NCBI RefSeq assembly: GCF_013328205.1
Contig: NZ_JABULH010000003.1
Coordinates: forward strand, 1 to 64,000
DNA: 64,000 nt
From: Sphingomonas hominis
GTDB taxonomy: Bacteria; Pseudomonadota; Alphaproteobacteria; Sphingomonadales; Sphingomonadaceae
Reading direction: 5' to 3'
Shown here in pieces: positions 36,761 through 45,819 of this stretch. How positions within the stretch are numbered: position 1 is the stretch's first letter; each line of letters starts with the position of its first letter. Made by a program: the position numbers and the translations under genes. The notes under the pieces were generated by a model that saw only the letters and a program-made list of their open reading frames with translations, ran no database searches and was not told the origin of the DNA.

Positions 36761-37516
36761 ATGTCTAGAGGAGGCTCCGGCGGTCGCACCCGCGTCCGCA
36801 CCGCGCGCGGACGCAGCGCGCAATCGACGCGCTGGCTAGAGCGCCAGTTGAACGACCCCTATGTCCGCAAGGCGAGGGCGGAGGGTTATCGCAGCCGCGC
36901 GGCGTACAAGCTGCTCGAACTCGACGAGCGGTTCGGCTTCCTGCGCGGGCAGAAGCGCATCCTCGACCTCGGCATCGCGCCGGGCGGGTGGAGCCAGGTG
37001 GTGAAGCGCCGCACGCCCGGTGCCACCGTGGTCGGCATCGATCTGCTGCCGGTCGATCCGATCGAGGGCGTCACCATCCTGCAGATGGACTTCATGGACG
37101 ATGCCGCGCCCGACCGGTTGACCGAGGCGCTGAGCGGCGCCGCCGATCTCGTCCTGTCCGACATGGCGGCGAATACGGTCGGGCACCAGCAGACCGACCA
37201 TTTGCGCACGATGGCGCTGGTCGAGGCCGGGCTCGCCTTCGCGATCGACGTGCTGCGCCCGGGCGGCGCGTTCGTCGCCAAGGTGTTCGCGGGCGGCGCC
37301 GACGCCGAACTGGTGGCGGAGATGAAGCGCAACTTCACGACCGTGAAGCACGCCAAGCCGCCCGCCAGCCGCAAGGACTCGTCCGAATGGTACGTGATCG
37401 CGCAAGGGTTCAAGGGCGCGGGCAGCAAAGCCGTCGACCTCGACCGCGACGCACGAGCTTCGGCGGATGACACGTCGGCGGATGGCATGTCGGAGGTGGG
37501 TGACGGCGAGGTGTAA
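36761..37516 (+). CDS. rlmE: 23S rRNA (uridine-2'-O) methyltransferase RlmE
   Basis: Methylates U2552 of 23S rRNA using SAM. The 251-aa protein has LDLGIAPGGWSQV (SAM loop), LSDMAANTVGHQ, the catalytic Lys in FVAKVF and SSEWYVIA. Both N-terminal (basic, RTARGRSAQSTRWLE) and C-terminal (acidic) extensions exceed the E. coli protein. ATG 36761 lies 3 nt after the ppx/gppA stop, so the two are co-transcribed. Confidence 0.96.
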   Translation: MSRGGSGGRTRVRTARGRSAQSTRWLERQLNDPYVRKARAEGYRSRAAYKLLELDERFGFLRGQKRILDLGIAPGGWSQVVKRRTPGATVVGIDLLPVDPIEGVTILQMDFMDDAAPDRLTEALSGAADLVLSDMAANTVGHQQTDHLRTMALVEAGLAFAIDVLRPGGAFVAKVFAGGADAELVAEMKRNFTTVKHAKPPASRKDSSEWYVIAQGFKGAGSKAVDLDRDARASADDTSADGMSEVGDGEV

Positions 37517-37631
37517 CCGGATCGGATGCGTCCACCGGCGGCCTCGCTCGTTGATACGCGTTTGCGGTCGGCCGATGTCGCCGCAGACACGTGACGGCGA
37601 GATACGTCGGTTTGCGTGATGGTCGCGCAAC

Positions 37632-39761
37632 ATGAGGCGGATGGCGAGAAGGGGGCAGGATCACGTGACGCAGCACGCCCAACAAGGCGCAAGGATCACC
37701 GACAGCGATCCCGGGTTCGATCCGGCCCTCCCCGCGGCGGAGGCAAGCGCGGCGGCGCGTCTGGGGATCAGCCCGGCGCGATTCACCACCGCGAGCGACA
37801 AGGCAGGGCTCGAGGCGCTGTGCCGCTTCGCCGAGGAAGCCTATCTCGACAATCCTCTTCCGGCGATCTTCAAGGAACGCATGTTCGTGCGCCTGTCGCA
37901 GGCGGCGAACACGCGCTACTGCCTGGTGCGCCACGTCGGCCGGTTGATCGGCAACGGCTATCCCGCGGGTGATCGCACCGCCGTCCCGCAGGGCGAAGAC
38001 GAGGTCGCCGCGCTGCTGCGCCGTCCGCCCGTGCCGCCGGCCGAGGTCGCCGACCTCGCCGCGCGCATCGCCGCGCGCGGTGCGCTGCCCGATCTGCCGC
38101 CGGCGGGATCGTCGGCCGAGGGCGAGGTGTTGGACGCGCTCGCCAGCGTGCTGACGCGCCCCGACCATGCGGTGCAAATAGCGGACGCGCTGACGATTGC
38201 GGTCGGCGCGGAACGCTACGCGCAAATGGTGGCGCTGGTGTCGTACATCCGCGCCGAGCATTTCTGGGCGCAGGCGCATCCCGAACTCTCGTGCGCGCCC
38301 GACCTCGCCTTCATCGAGCAACATTATCCGGTGCTGAGCGAAGCGCTGGCCGATCCGCTCTCGCACGGGGCCGACGGCAACGTGCTGGCCGGTCCCGGCA
38401 GCAACGTGGCCCGCGCGCGCGGCGGCGGCGAGTTGCAGCGCGTGCTCGATTACGACGCCTTCGGCATTCTCGTCCTCGCGCGCGACGGCACGCTGGTCGA
38501 CGCCAACGACCGCCTGTTCGCCAAGACCGGGCGCACCCGCGCGCAACTGGAGGCGGGTACACTCGACTGGGTCGGGCTGGTCGCGCCCGATCACGCGGCG
38601 GAAGCGCGGCAGCAATTGACGATCTTCGCCGCGACCGGCCGCACGGGTCCGTTCGAGACGCAATTGCTGCACAGCGACGGCTCGCGCAAATGGGTGCTGA
38701 TGGCCGGGCGCGAATTGGGCGACGGCACGTTGGTGGCCTTCGCAATCGACATCGATGCGGGCAAGCGCGCGCAGGCGGCGTTGGGCGAGGTCGAGGCGCG
38801 CCAGCGCGCCCTGATCGAAGGCATCCCGCAACTCGTCTGGCGCGCGGTCGACGGCGGCGAGTGGACGTGGTCCAGCCCGCAATGGACCGCGTTCACCGGT
38901 TTGTCGGCGCAGGCGAGCCTGGGCTTCGGCTGGGAAACGGCGGTGCATCCCAGCGACCGCAGTGCCGCGCGCGCCTTCTGGCGCTCGGCCGAACGCACCG
39001 GGCGGCTGGAAATGGAAGGGCGCATCCTTCACGCCGCGACCGGCGAATATCGCTGGTTCGCGACGCGCGCGACACCGGTGCGCGACGAGGCGGGCGGCAT
39101 CGTCGAATGGCTCGGCACGTCGACCGACGTTCACGAACTGCGCACGATGCAGGAACGCTACGTCCGCCTCGCCGCCGAGTTGCAGCACCGCGCGCGCAAC
39201 ATCCTCTCGCTGATCCGCTCGGTGTTCGTCCGCACCGCAGAGGCGACTGCCGACCGGTCGGACATGATCGACCATTTCCGCGGTCGCCTGGACGCGCTCG
39301 CGCGCGCACAGGTGATCGTCACGCGCCACCCCGATGGATCGGCCGATCTGGAAACGCTGATACGCGACGAGTTGATCACCGTCGGCGTCAGCGACGGTGC
39401 GCAGGTCAGCGTCGCCGGACCCGAAGTCGCGCTGCCGCTGGCGCTGGCTGAATCACTGGGGCTGGCGGTGCACGAACTCACCACCAATGCGCTCAAATTC
39501 GGCGCATGGCGCACCACCACCGGCCAGGTCGACATCCGCTGGCACGTCGAGGTCGACCAGCACGGCGCGCCCGTGCTCGATTTTACCTGGACCGAGCGCG
39601 GCGTGCCCGTCGTTTCCACCAGCCCGAGCCAGGACGGCTTCGGACGCGAGTTGATCGAGGACGCCTTGCCCGATCGCCACGGCGCGACGACCAGCCTGAC
39701 GTTCCAGGGCGGCGGCGTGCGCTGCGCGATCCGCCTGCCGCTGGTGTCGAACGATGGCTGA
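37632..39761 (+). CDS. HWE-type histidine kinase with CMD-like N-terminus and two PAS domains
   Basis: Soluble sensor kinase of 709 aa. Residues about 60-240 look like two AhpD/carboxymuconolactone-decarboxylase-type helical units (FKERMFVRLSQ with YCLVRHVG, and YAQMVALVSY with RAEHFW). Two PAS domains follow (about 268-380 and 390-505). The kinase core is of the HWE family: H519 in ELQHRARNIL, the N-box ELTTNALKFG, the W-x-E motif in FTWTERG, and GFGRELIED. HWE kinases often act in the alphaproteobacterial general stress response; no partner gene is nearby. ATG 37632 is the longest start, but GTG 37665, with AGGA upstream, is an alternative. Confidence 0.88.
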   Translation: MRRMARRGQDHVTQHAQQGARITDSDPGFDPALPAAEASAAARLGISPARFTTASDKAGLEALCRFAEEAYLDNPLPAIFKERMFVRLSQAANTRYCLVRHVGRLIGNGYPAGDRTAVPQGEDEVAALLRRPPVPPAEVADLAARIAARGALPDLPPAGSSAEGEVLDALASVLTRPDHAVQIADALTIAVGAERYAQMVALVSYIRAEHFWAQAHPELSCAPDLAFIEQHYPVLSEALADPLSHGADGNVLAGPGSNVARARGGGELQRVLDYDAFGILVLARDGTLVDANDRLFAKTGRTRAQLEAGTLDWVGLVAPDHAAEARQQLTIFAATGRTGPFETQLLHSDGSRKWVLMAGRELGDGTLVAFAIDIDAGKRAQAALGEVEARQRALIEGIPQLVWRAVDGGEWTWSSPQWTAFTGLSAQASLGFGWETAVHPSDRSAARAFWRSAERTGRLEMEGRILHAATGEYRWFATRATPVRDEAGGIVEWLGTSTDVHELRTMQERYVRLAAELQHRARNILSLIRSVFVRTAEATADRSDMIDHFRGRLDALARAQVIVTRHPDGSADLETLIRDELITVGVSDGAQVSVAGPEVALPLALAESLGLAVHELTTNALKFGAWRTTTGQVDIRWHVEVDQHGAPVLDFTWTERGVPVVSTSPSQDGFGRELIEDALPDRHGATTSLTFQGGGVRCAIRLPLVSNDG

Positions 39762-40076
39762 CCAGGGCAGGTCGGCGGCTGTGTCGACCATGATCGGCGC
39801 CGGCTTCCTCGTGGAAGTCGGGCAGCACCCGATGCGGCACGGGGGCCGTCCCGGACGCGCGCGCCTGCCGCGCTGGTCGCGCGAGTCGCGATTGCCAACG
39901 CGCTTGCGTGCGCGCCGACCGGTTGACCGAACCCGAATAAGGCCTCTATTCGTAGTCGCTTATGACGCTTCGTCGCTGATCGAGCGCGATCGGGCGATGT
40001 CGTGCTTGACCGGGCGTTGCGTAGAAGCAGTGACGATCGCGACCGTTTCCGCGCTGTGCGGGCAGGGAGACACAGG
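39762..40076. other. 315-bp gap before CrpFnr gene
   Basis: No gene is recognised. It contains an imperfect 19-bp palindrome (39934-39952, CGAATA...TATTCG) about 125 bp before the regulator start, a possible operator. Confidence 0.4.
39934..39952. promoter_or_regulatory. imperfect palindrome, possible operator
   Basis: CGAATA and TATTCG are perfect 6-bp arms around AGGCCTC; extended arms match at 7 of 9 positions. It lies upstream of a CrpFnr-family gene, and such regulators bind palindromes, so autoregulation is possible. Low confidence. Confidence 0.25.
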
Positions 40077-40814
40077 ATGATCAACGCACCCCGCCTCGTC
40101 GACGAGCCATCGTCGGTCGTCCGGCGTTTGTCGTCGCTGGCATCGCTCGACGCCGCGGCGCACGACCTGCTCGACGCCGCGGCGGCCGACGCTTATCTGC
40201 TGCGCCCGCGCCAGGAAATGCTGTCCGAAGGTCGCGCGGTTGACACGCCGTTGATCCTGCTCGACGGCTGGGCCGCGCGCGTCCGCGTGCTGGTCGACGG
40301 TCGCCGTCAGATTGTCAGCCTGCTGCTGCCCGGCGACGTGATCGGGGTCAGCGAGCTGCCCGATCCGGTGTCCACCTCCACGATCATCGCGCTCACCGCA
40401 GTGCGGGTCTGTTCGGCCCCGCCGTGTGGCGCGTCTCCCGCACTCGACCTCGCTTATGCCGTCAGCCGCGCGCACGACGAGGCGTATCTGCTGGCGCAGG
40501 TGACGCGTCTCGGCCGCATGAACGCGCAGGAGCGGATCATGGACCTGCTGCTCGAATTGTACGAGCGGCTCGGGCTCGCCGGCCTCGTCCGCGACCGCGG
40601 GTTCGACGTGCCGCTGACGCAGGAAACCATGTCGGACGCGCTCGGGCTCACCCCGGTGCACGTCAACCGCATGTTGCAGGCGGCGCGCAAGGCGGAGGAA
40701 CTGACCTGGACGGGCAAGCGGATCACGCTCGCCAATCCGGTGCGCTCGGCGAGCGAACTCGGCCGCGTGCCGCTGCGCGTCCGCGCCGACATCGCGAAAA
40801 CGGCGGCAGCATAA
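40077..40814 (+). CDS. CrpFnr-family transcription regulator
   Basis: Regulator of 245 aa with an N-terminal cyclic-nucleotide-type barrel (LLDGWAARVR, LLPGDVIGVSELP) and a C-terminal HTH (LTQETMSDALGLTPVHVNRML). No FNR Cys set is seen. ATG 40077 is chosen because AGGGAG lies upstream and the conserved part starts soon after. It shares the HTH type with the regulator at 21731. Targets unknown. Confidence 0.87.
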   Translation: MINAPRLVDEPSSVVRRLSSLASLDAAAHDLLDAAAADAYLLRPRQEMLSEGRAVDTPLILLDGWAARVRVLVDGRRQIVSLLLPGDVIGVSELPDPVSTSTIIALTAVRVCSAPPCGASPALDLAYAVSRAHDEAYLLAQVTRLGRMNAQERIMDLLLELYERLGLAGLVRDRGFDVPLTQETMSDALGLTPVHVNRMLQAARKAEELTWTGKRITLANPVRSASELGRVPLRVRADIAKTAAA

Positions 40815-40921
40815 GCATTTATCCAGGTTAGCGCGCGCTCGGGCGCGCGGAACCTGCCGATGGCGCTGCCGTTGCCTGACCATCTGTTCGCCACCCGGCG
40901 ACACCGGTCAGGAGCGACGCG

Positions 40922-41773
40922 ATGCGGATCCACCACCTCAATTGCGGCACCGATTGCCCCGTTGGCGGCGCGTTGTTCGACGGGTGCAGCACCGGATTGC
41001 TCGGCCATATCGTCTGCCACTGCCTGTTGATCGAGACCGACGCGCACGGCCTCGTGTTGGTCGACACGGGCTATGGGTTAAAGGACGTCGATCACCCGCA
41101 CCGCGCCGATCCGCGCATCCCCCGCCCGTGGCGCGCGATGCTCAACATCCGCCTGCGCGAGGAGGAAACGGCGCTGCGCCAGGCCGAAGCATTGGGGTTC
41201 CAGGCGTCCGACGTGCGCCACATCATCGCCACCCACCTCGACTTCGACCATGCCGGCGGGCTGGAGGATTTCCCGAATGCCACCGTGCACGTCATGGCGC
41301 GCGAATATGACGACGCAACGCGGCCTCACTCCGGCTTCGTGGCGCGCAATCGCTGGCGCATGCCGCAGTTGAACGGGGTCGCCGATTGGCGGCGCTATGG
41401 CGCACGGGGCGAGGATTGGTTCGGGTTCGAGGCGGTGCGCGACCTCGACGGCCTGCCGCCCGAGATCCTGATGGTGCCGCTGGCCGGTCACACCTGGGGC
41501 CATGCCGGGGTCGCGGTGCGGCAGGATGGCGGGCGCTGGCTGCTCCACGCCGGCGACGCTTATTTCTACCGCGGTGAGATGCGCGAGGCGGAACGCCGCT
41601 GCACGCCGGGCCTGCGCGCCTATCAGCGACTAATGGAGGCCGACGCGCGCAGCCGAATCGACAATCAGGCGCGGCTCAGGCGCTTGTCGATCGAGCGGCG
41701 CGACGCGGTCACCGTCACCTGCACCCACGATCCGGTCGAGCTGGCGCGGCTCCAGGCGGGCGATCCGCTGTAA
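40922..41773 (+). CDS. MBL-fold hydrolase
   Basis: Metallo-beta-lactamase-fold protein of 283 aa. The metal motif is THLDFDHAGG, where the second His of HxHxDH is replaced by Asp, with further ligands in AGHTWGH, HAGDAYF and TCTHDPVE. AHL-lactonase-like proteins are often annotated for this group; the Asp variant makes that uncertain. ATG 40922 has GGAGCGACG upstream. It stands alone between a CrpFnr gene and a lipoprotein gene. Confidence 0.8.
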   Translation: MRIHHLNCGTDCPVGGALFDGCSTGLLGHIVCHCLLIETDAHGLVLVDTGYGLKDVDHPHRADPRIPRPWRAMLNIRLREEETALRQAEALGFQASDVRHIIATHLDFDHAGGLEDFPNATVHVMAREYDDATRPHSGFVARNRWRMPQLNGVADWRRYGARGEDWFGFEAVRDLDGLPPEILMVPLAGHTWGHAGVAVRQDGGRWLLHAGDAYFYRGEMREAERRCTPGLRAYQRLMEADARSRIDNQARLRRLSIERRDAVTVTCTHDPVELARLQAGDPL

Positions 41774-41828
41774 GGCAACCCTTTCGCGCGCTCGTCGATT
41801 GAGCCGGGCACGAAGGAGTTCTCGCGTC

Positions 41829-42239
41829 ATGTTGAAGCCCGCCATCTTCGCCGCGATCGCCGCCGTCGCACTCGCCGGCTGCCAGGAACAGATCGACCGT
41901 CCGGCGGATCGCCAGGCCGACCGCATCGGCAATGCCATAGCCGACGACGTCAACGACGCCGCCGCGAACGTGTCGAGCAGCCTCGACAATCTAGGCGATG
42001 CGATCCGCGGGCAGGCCGACCGCGCCGGCGAACGCGCGGTGGACGAGGCTGCAAACCAGACCAGCCGCGCGGCCAACGATCTGGCCGACCAGATCCGTCG
42101 CCACGGCGACCGCGCGATCGGCGACATGGGCGCGGCGTTGCAAGGTGCCGGCGCGTCGCTGCGCGAGCGCGACCGTGCGCGCGAGCCGAGCGACGAGCGC
42201 GCTTACGACCGCGCCGATCAGCCCGACGACCGCCGCTGA
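41829..42239 (+). CDS. small predicted lipoprotein with helical body
   Basis: A 136-aa protein with signal peptide and lipobox LAGC (Cys18). The rest is Ala/Asp/Arg-rich and predicted helical, with a repeated N-x2-D-A and A-D-x-A-G-E-R pattern, resembling extended coiled-coil surface lipoproteins. No function is known. A hairpin follows. Confidence 0.7.
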   Translation: MLKPAIFAAIAAVALAGCQEQIDRPADRQADRIGNAIADDVNDAAANVSSSLDNLGDAIRGQADRAGERAVDEAANQTSRAANDLADQIRRHGDRAIGDMGAALQGAGASLRERDRAREPSDERAYDRADQPDDRR

Positions 42240-42257
42240 TCTCCCGTCATCCCGAGC

Positions 42258-42284
42258 GTGACCCCGGATCAGGTCCGGGGTGAC
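42258..42284. terminator. shared hairpin between convergent genes
   Basis: GTGACCCCGGA (42258-42268) and TCCGGGGTGAC (42274-42284) form an 11-bp stem with one mismatch around TCAGG. It lies between the lipoprotein and tlpA-like stops, so it may terminate both. The GTGACCCCGGATCAGG-type palindrome is common in sphingomonad intergenic DNA. Confidence 0.55.
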
Positions 42285-42294
42285 GAAGCGCCGC

Positions 42295-42930
42295 TCAAAC
42301 CTCGCTCAATAGCGCACGCGATTCCACGCTGGTCCAATCGCGGTCGCCGGTCACCCGCCACACCTCGCGGCCTTGTTTGTCGTACAGGATCGTCGTCGGC
42401 AAATTGGCATTCAGCGCCAGGCTGTAGCCGAGCTCGGGATCGTACATCGGCTGGATCGCCGACAGGCGACGCTCGGCGAAGAAGCGGCGTGCTTTCTTCG
42501 GGTCCATGTCCTCGCTGATCGCGACGAAGCGGATGCGGCCGCCGGCCTCCTTCGCCGCCGCGTCGAGCGCGGGCATCTCCTTGACGCACGGCGCGCACCA
42601 CGTCGCCCACAGGTTCACCAGCGTCGGCTTGCCGCCGAACGCCTTGACAGTCAGCGGCTTGCCCGCCGCGTTGGCGAAGGCGGCGGCGGGCGCCGCTTCG
42701 CCCTTGTGGCTGCGGTCGACCACGCCGGCCTTGGGCGCGCTGGCGGCCGATGGCGCGGCCTCGTCGGCGCTGACAGCGGGCGCGGCGTCGTTGGCCGCCG
42801 CGGCGGCTTGCTCCCGCGACTCCGCTTGTCCCCGCGACGCCGCTTGCCCGTTGTCCGATGCGGGCTTATCGCAGCCCGCGATCGTCGTCGCGATCCCGAG
42901 GAGAAGTACGATCGCCGAGCGCGCTGACAT
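42295..42930 (-). CDS. TlpA-family thiol:disulfide oxidoreductase, lipoprotein
   Basis: Membrane-anchored thioredoxin-fold protein of about 211 aa: signal and lipobox TIAGC (Cys20), an Ala-rich linker (about 22-75), and a redox-active WCAPC. It would reduce periplasmic thiols, for example for cytochrome c maturation, but no ccm genes are nearby. ATG 42930 has GGAAG upstream; ATG 42942 is in frame but not well placed. Its start is 16 bp from the divergent argH start, so the promoters must overlap the two 5' ends. Confidence 0.88.
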   Translation of the reverse strand: MSARSAIVLLLGIATTIAGCDKPASDNGQAASRGQAESREQAAAAANDAAPAVSADEAAPSAASAPKAGVVDRSHKGEAAPAAAFANAAGKPLTVKAFGGKPTLVNLWATWCAPCVKEMPALDAAAKEAGGRIRFVAISEDMDPKKARRFFAERRLSAIQPMYDPELGYSLALNANLPTTILYDKQGREVWRVTGDRDWTSVESRALLSEV

Positions 42931-42946
42931 AGAAGCTTCCAATCAG

Positions 42947-44314
42947 ATGTGGGGCGGGCGGTTCGCCGAAGGACCGGCGGCCGTGATGCGCGAGATAAAT
43001 GCCTCGATCCCCTTCGACAAGCGGATGTGGAGGCAGGATATCGCGGGGAGCCGCGCACACGTCGCGATGCTGGGCGCGCAGGGCATCGTGTCGAGGGATG
43101 ACGCCGCCGCGATCTCGGCCGGGCTCGCGCAAGTCGCCGACGATTACGAGGCGAACGGCGTGCCGGTCGACTTGGCACTCGAGGACATCCACATGGCGAC
43201 CGAGGCGCGGCTCGCCGACGCGATTGGACCCGTAGCCGGACGCCTCCACACCGCGCGCAGCCGCAACGATCAGGTCGCGACCGATTTCAAGCTTTGGGTT
43301 CGCGACGCGACCGACCAGGTGCTCGCAGCACTTGCCGCGCTCGACACCGCGCTGCTCGCGCGTGCCGAGGAGCATGCCGGCAGCGTGATGCCCGGCTTCA
43401 CCCACCTGCAATCCGCGCAGCCGGTGACGCTCGGCCATCACCTGATGGCCTATCACGAGATGATCGCACGCGACGCAAGCCGCTTCGCCGACAATCGCGC
43501 GCGTGCCAATCTGTGCCCGCTCGGCTCCGCCGCGCTCGCCGGCACCGGTTTCCCGGTTGATCGCCACGCGACCGCCGAGGCGCTCGGCTTCGACGCGCCG
43601 ACGCGCAACTCGCTCGACGCGGTCAGCGACCGCGACTTCGCGCTCGATTACCTGATGGCAGCGACGCAGTGCGCGCTCCACTTGTCGCGGCTCGCCGAGG
43701 AGTTCGTGCTGTGGGCGTCGCAGCCGTTCGGGTTCATCAGCTTGAGCGACCAATGGTCGACCGGCAGCTCGATCATGCCGCAGAAGCGCAACCCCGACGC
43801 CGCCGAGCTGGTGCGCGGCCACGCCGGGCGGATCACCGGCTGCCTCGTTAGCCTGACCGTGACGATGAAGGGCCTGCCGCTCGCTTATTCGAAGGACATG
43901 CAGGACGACAAGCCGCCGGTGTTCGAGGCGCACGACCTGCTCGGGCTCTGTTTGGCGGCGATAACCGGGATGGTGGAGAGCGTCACTTTCCGCACCGATC
44001 GGATGCGCGCTCTCGCCGAGAGCGGGTTCGCGACCGCCACCGATCTGGCCGACTGGCTGGTGCGCGAAGGCGACGTGCCGTTCCGCGAGGCGCATCACAT
44101 CACCGGCCGCGCGGTGGCGCGTGCGGAAGCGTTGGGCGTCACGCTCGACCGCGTGCCGCTCGCCGACCTTCAGGCGATCGACGCGCGGATCGACGCGCGT
44201 GTGTTCGACGTGCTGTCGGTCGATGCCTCGGTCGCTAGCCGGACGAGCTTCGGCGGCACCGCACCCGACAACGTGCGCGCGGCGATCCGGGCGGCGAGGG
44301 GAGAAAAGGCATGA
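42947..44314 (+). CDS. argH: argininosuccinate lyase
   Basis: Final step of arginine synthesis: cleaves argininosuccinate to arginine and fumarate. The 455-aa protein begins [10 protein letters not shown], has [18 protein letters not shown]-type and the signature [11 protein letters not shown]. The open frame runs back to 42506, but MWGGRF is the canonical start. It overlaps the next gene by 4 nt (ATGA). Confidence 0.97.
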   Translation: MWGGRFAEGPAAVMREINASIPFDKRMWRQDIAGSRAHVAMLGAQGIVSRDDAAAISAGLAQVADDYEANGVPVDLALEDIHMATEARLADAIGPVAGRLHTARSRNDQVATDFKLWVRDATDQVLAALAALDTALLARAEEHAGSVMPGFTHLQSAQPVTLGHHLMAYHEMIARDASRFADNRARANLCPLGSAALAGTGFPVDRHATAEALGFDAPTRNSLDAVSDRDFALDYLMAATQCALHLSRLAEEFVLWASQPFGFISLSDQWSTGSSIMPQKRNPDAAELVRGHAGRITGCLVSLTVTMKGLPLAYSKDMQDDKPPVFEAHDLLGLCLAAITGMVESVTFRTDRMRALAESGFATATDLADWLVREGDVPFREAHHITGRAVARAEALGVTLDRVPLADLQAIDARIDARVFDVLSVDASVASRTSFGGTAPDNVRAAIRAARGEKA

Positions 44315-44562
44315 GAACCGCGCTGCTGATCGCCACTGCGCTGCCGCTCGCCTGCCTGTCGCTCGCCGCCTGCGGCTCGACGCAGGATCTCAAACCCGCA
44401 CCGGGCACGTCGCTGCCAGTCGCCCCGGTCGGCGCCACCGCGACGCCCACGCCCGGCCAATTGCTCACCCCCTCCATCCAGGCGCGCCCGACCCGCAGCA
44501 ACGAGCTGCTGACCCAGTCCAAGTCGCGCAAGCCCGACGAGTTCGACCTGCCCCCGCAATGA
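44311..44562 (+). CDS. small lipoprotein between argH and lysA (LptM-like position)
   Basis: An 83-aa protein with a signal peptide and lipobox LAAC (Cys21) followed by a Pro-rich tail ([16 protein letters not shown]). The gap between argH/dapF-type and lysA genes in many proteobacteria encodes LptM/YifL-type lipoproteins that help LPS translocon maturation; this one fits by position and size, but the C-terminal motif is only loosely similar. It overlaps argH and lysA by 4 nt each, so it is translated together with both. Confidence 0.65.
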   Translation: MRTALLIATALPLACLSLAACGSTQDLKPAPGTSLPVAPVGATATPTPGQLLTPSIQARPTRSNELLTQSKSRKPDEFDLPPQ

Positions 44563-45815
44563 CCCATTTCCATTATCAGAACGGCGCCTTGTGGTGCGAG
44601 GGCGTGCCGCTGTCGCGCATCGCGGACGAGGTCGGCACCCCCGTCTACGTTTATTCCGCCGCCGCTTTCCGCGACCACGCGCGCGGCTTCCGCGACGCCT
44701 TGTCGGGCGTGCCGCGCAAGCACCTCGCCTACGCGATCAAGGCCAACCCCAACATCGCGGTGCTGCGCCTGCTCGCCGCCGAGGGCTACGGCGCCGACGT
44801 CGTCTCAGGCGGCGAGATGGCGCGCGCGCTGGCCGCCGGTATGCCTGCCCGCGACATCGTGTTCTCGGGCGTCGGCAAGACACCCGCCGAGCTGCTGCGT
44901 GGGCTCGACGCCGGGATCGGGCAGTTCAACATCGAGCTGGAGGAGGAGGGCGTTGTGCTCGCCCGCCTCGCCGCCGAACGCGGGCTGACCGCGCGCGCGG
45001 TGCTGCGCGTCAATCCCGACGTCGATGCCGGCACCCACGCCAAGATCTCGACAGGGCGCAAGGAGAACAAGTTCGGCGTGCCGATCGATCAGGCAGCGGC
45101 GATGTTCGCGCGCCTGTCAGCGCTGCCGGGCCTCGACCTGCAAGGCGTCGCGATCCACATCGGCAGCCAGTTGTTCGACCTCGCCCCGCTCGAGGCCGCG
45201 TACAACCGTGTGAAGGCGCTGGTCGATGAACTGCGTAGCAGCGGTCACCGCGTCACCCGCGTTGATCTGGGCGGCGGCCTGGGCGTTGCCTACAAGGCCG
45301 ACGACCGCCCGACGCCACCCGCCGATTACGGTGCGATGGTCGAATGCGTCACGCGCGGCTGGGACGTCGAGCTGATGTTCGAGCCCGGCCGCGTCATCGC
45401 GGCGAACGCGGGCGTGCTGCTGACCCGCGTGATCTGGGTCAAGCCCGGTGTCGTGAACCCCTACGTCATTGTCGACGCGGCGATGAACGACCTCGCGCGA
45501 CCCGCGCTCTACGATGCGTGGCACGATTTCGCGGCCGTTCAGCCCACAGGCGAGCGGATGACCGGCAACATCGCAGGGCCAGTGTGCGAGACCGGCGACA
45601 CCTTCGCGATGGCGCGCGAGATTGACCGCGTCGCGAGCGGCGACCTCGCGGTGTTCCACAGCGCGGGCGCGTATGGCGCGACCATGGCCTCGACCTACAA
45701 CAGCCGCGCGCTCGTGCCCGAGGTGCTGGTCGACGGCGACCGCTACGCCGTGGTCGCCGACCGCATTACGCCTGAGACGATCCTGGCGGCCGAGCGCGTG
45801 CCCGAATGGTTGTAA
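44559..45815 (+). CDS. lysA: diaminopimelate decarboxylase
   Basis: PLP enzyme of 418 aa that decarboxylates meso-DAP to lysine. The PLP lysine is K61 in YAIKANPN; GGG..GVAY, HIGSQ and the active-site Cys in GPVCETGDTF are present. ATG 44559 overlaps the lipoprotein stop (ATGA). It ends 4 nt before the next gene. Confidence 0.97.
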   Translation: MTHFHYQNGALWCEGVPLSRIADEVGTPVYVYSAAAFRDHARGFRDALSGVPRKHLAYAIKANPNIAVLRLLAAEGYGADVVSGGEMARALAAGMPARDIVFSGVGKTPAELLRGLDAGIGQFNIELEEEGVVLARLAAERGLTARAVLRVNPDVDAGTHAKISTGRKENKFGVPIDQAAAMFARLSALPGLDLQGVAIHIGSQLFDLAPLEAAYNRVKALVDELRSSGHRVTRVDLGGGLGVAYKADDRPTPPADYGAMVECVTRGWDVELMFEPGRVIAANAGVLLTRVIWVKPGVVNPYVIVDAAMNDLARPALYDAWHDFAAVQPTGERMTGNIAGPVCETGDTFAMAREIDRVASGDLAVFHSAGAYGATMASTYNSRALVPEVLVDGDRYAVVADRITPETILAAERVPEWL

Positions 45816-45819
45816 GCCG

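Noticed and set aside
37410-39329. 639-codon minus-strand frame opposite rlmE end and the HWE kinase
   Set aside because: Antisense shadow without recognisable domains.
39583-39840. Small minus-strand ORF in the gap after the HWE kinase
   Set aside because: Arg-rich low-complexity product overlapping the end of the kinase gene, no ribosome site and no motif.
40922-41773. AHL lactonase (quorum quenching) call
   Set aside because: The metal motif deviates (HLDFDH) and the context gives no support; kept as an MBL-fold hydrolase.
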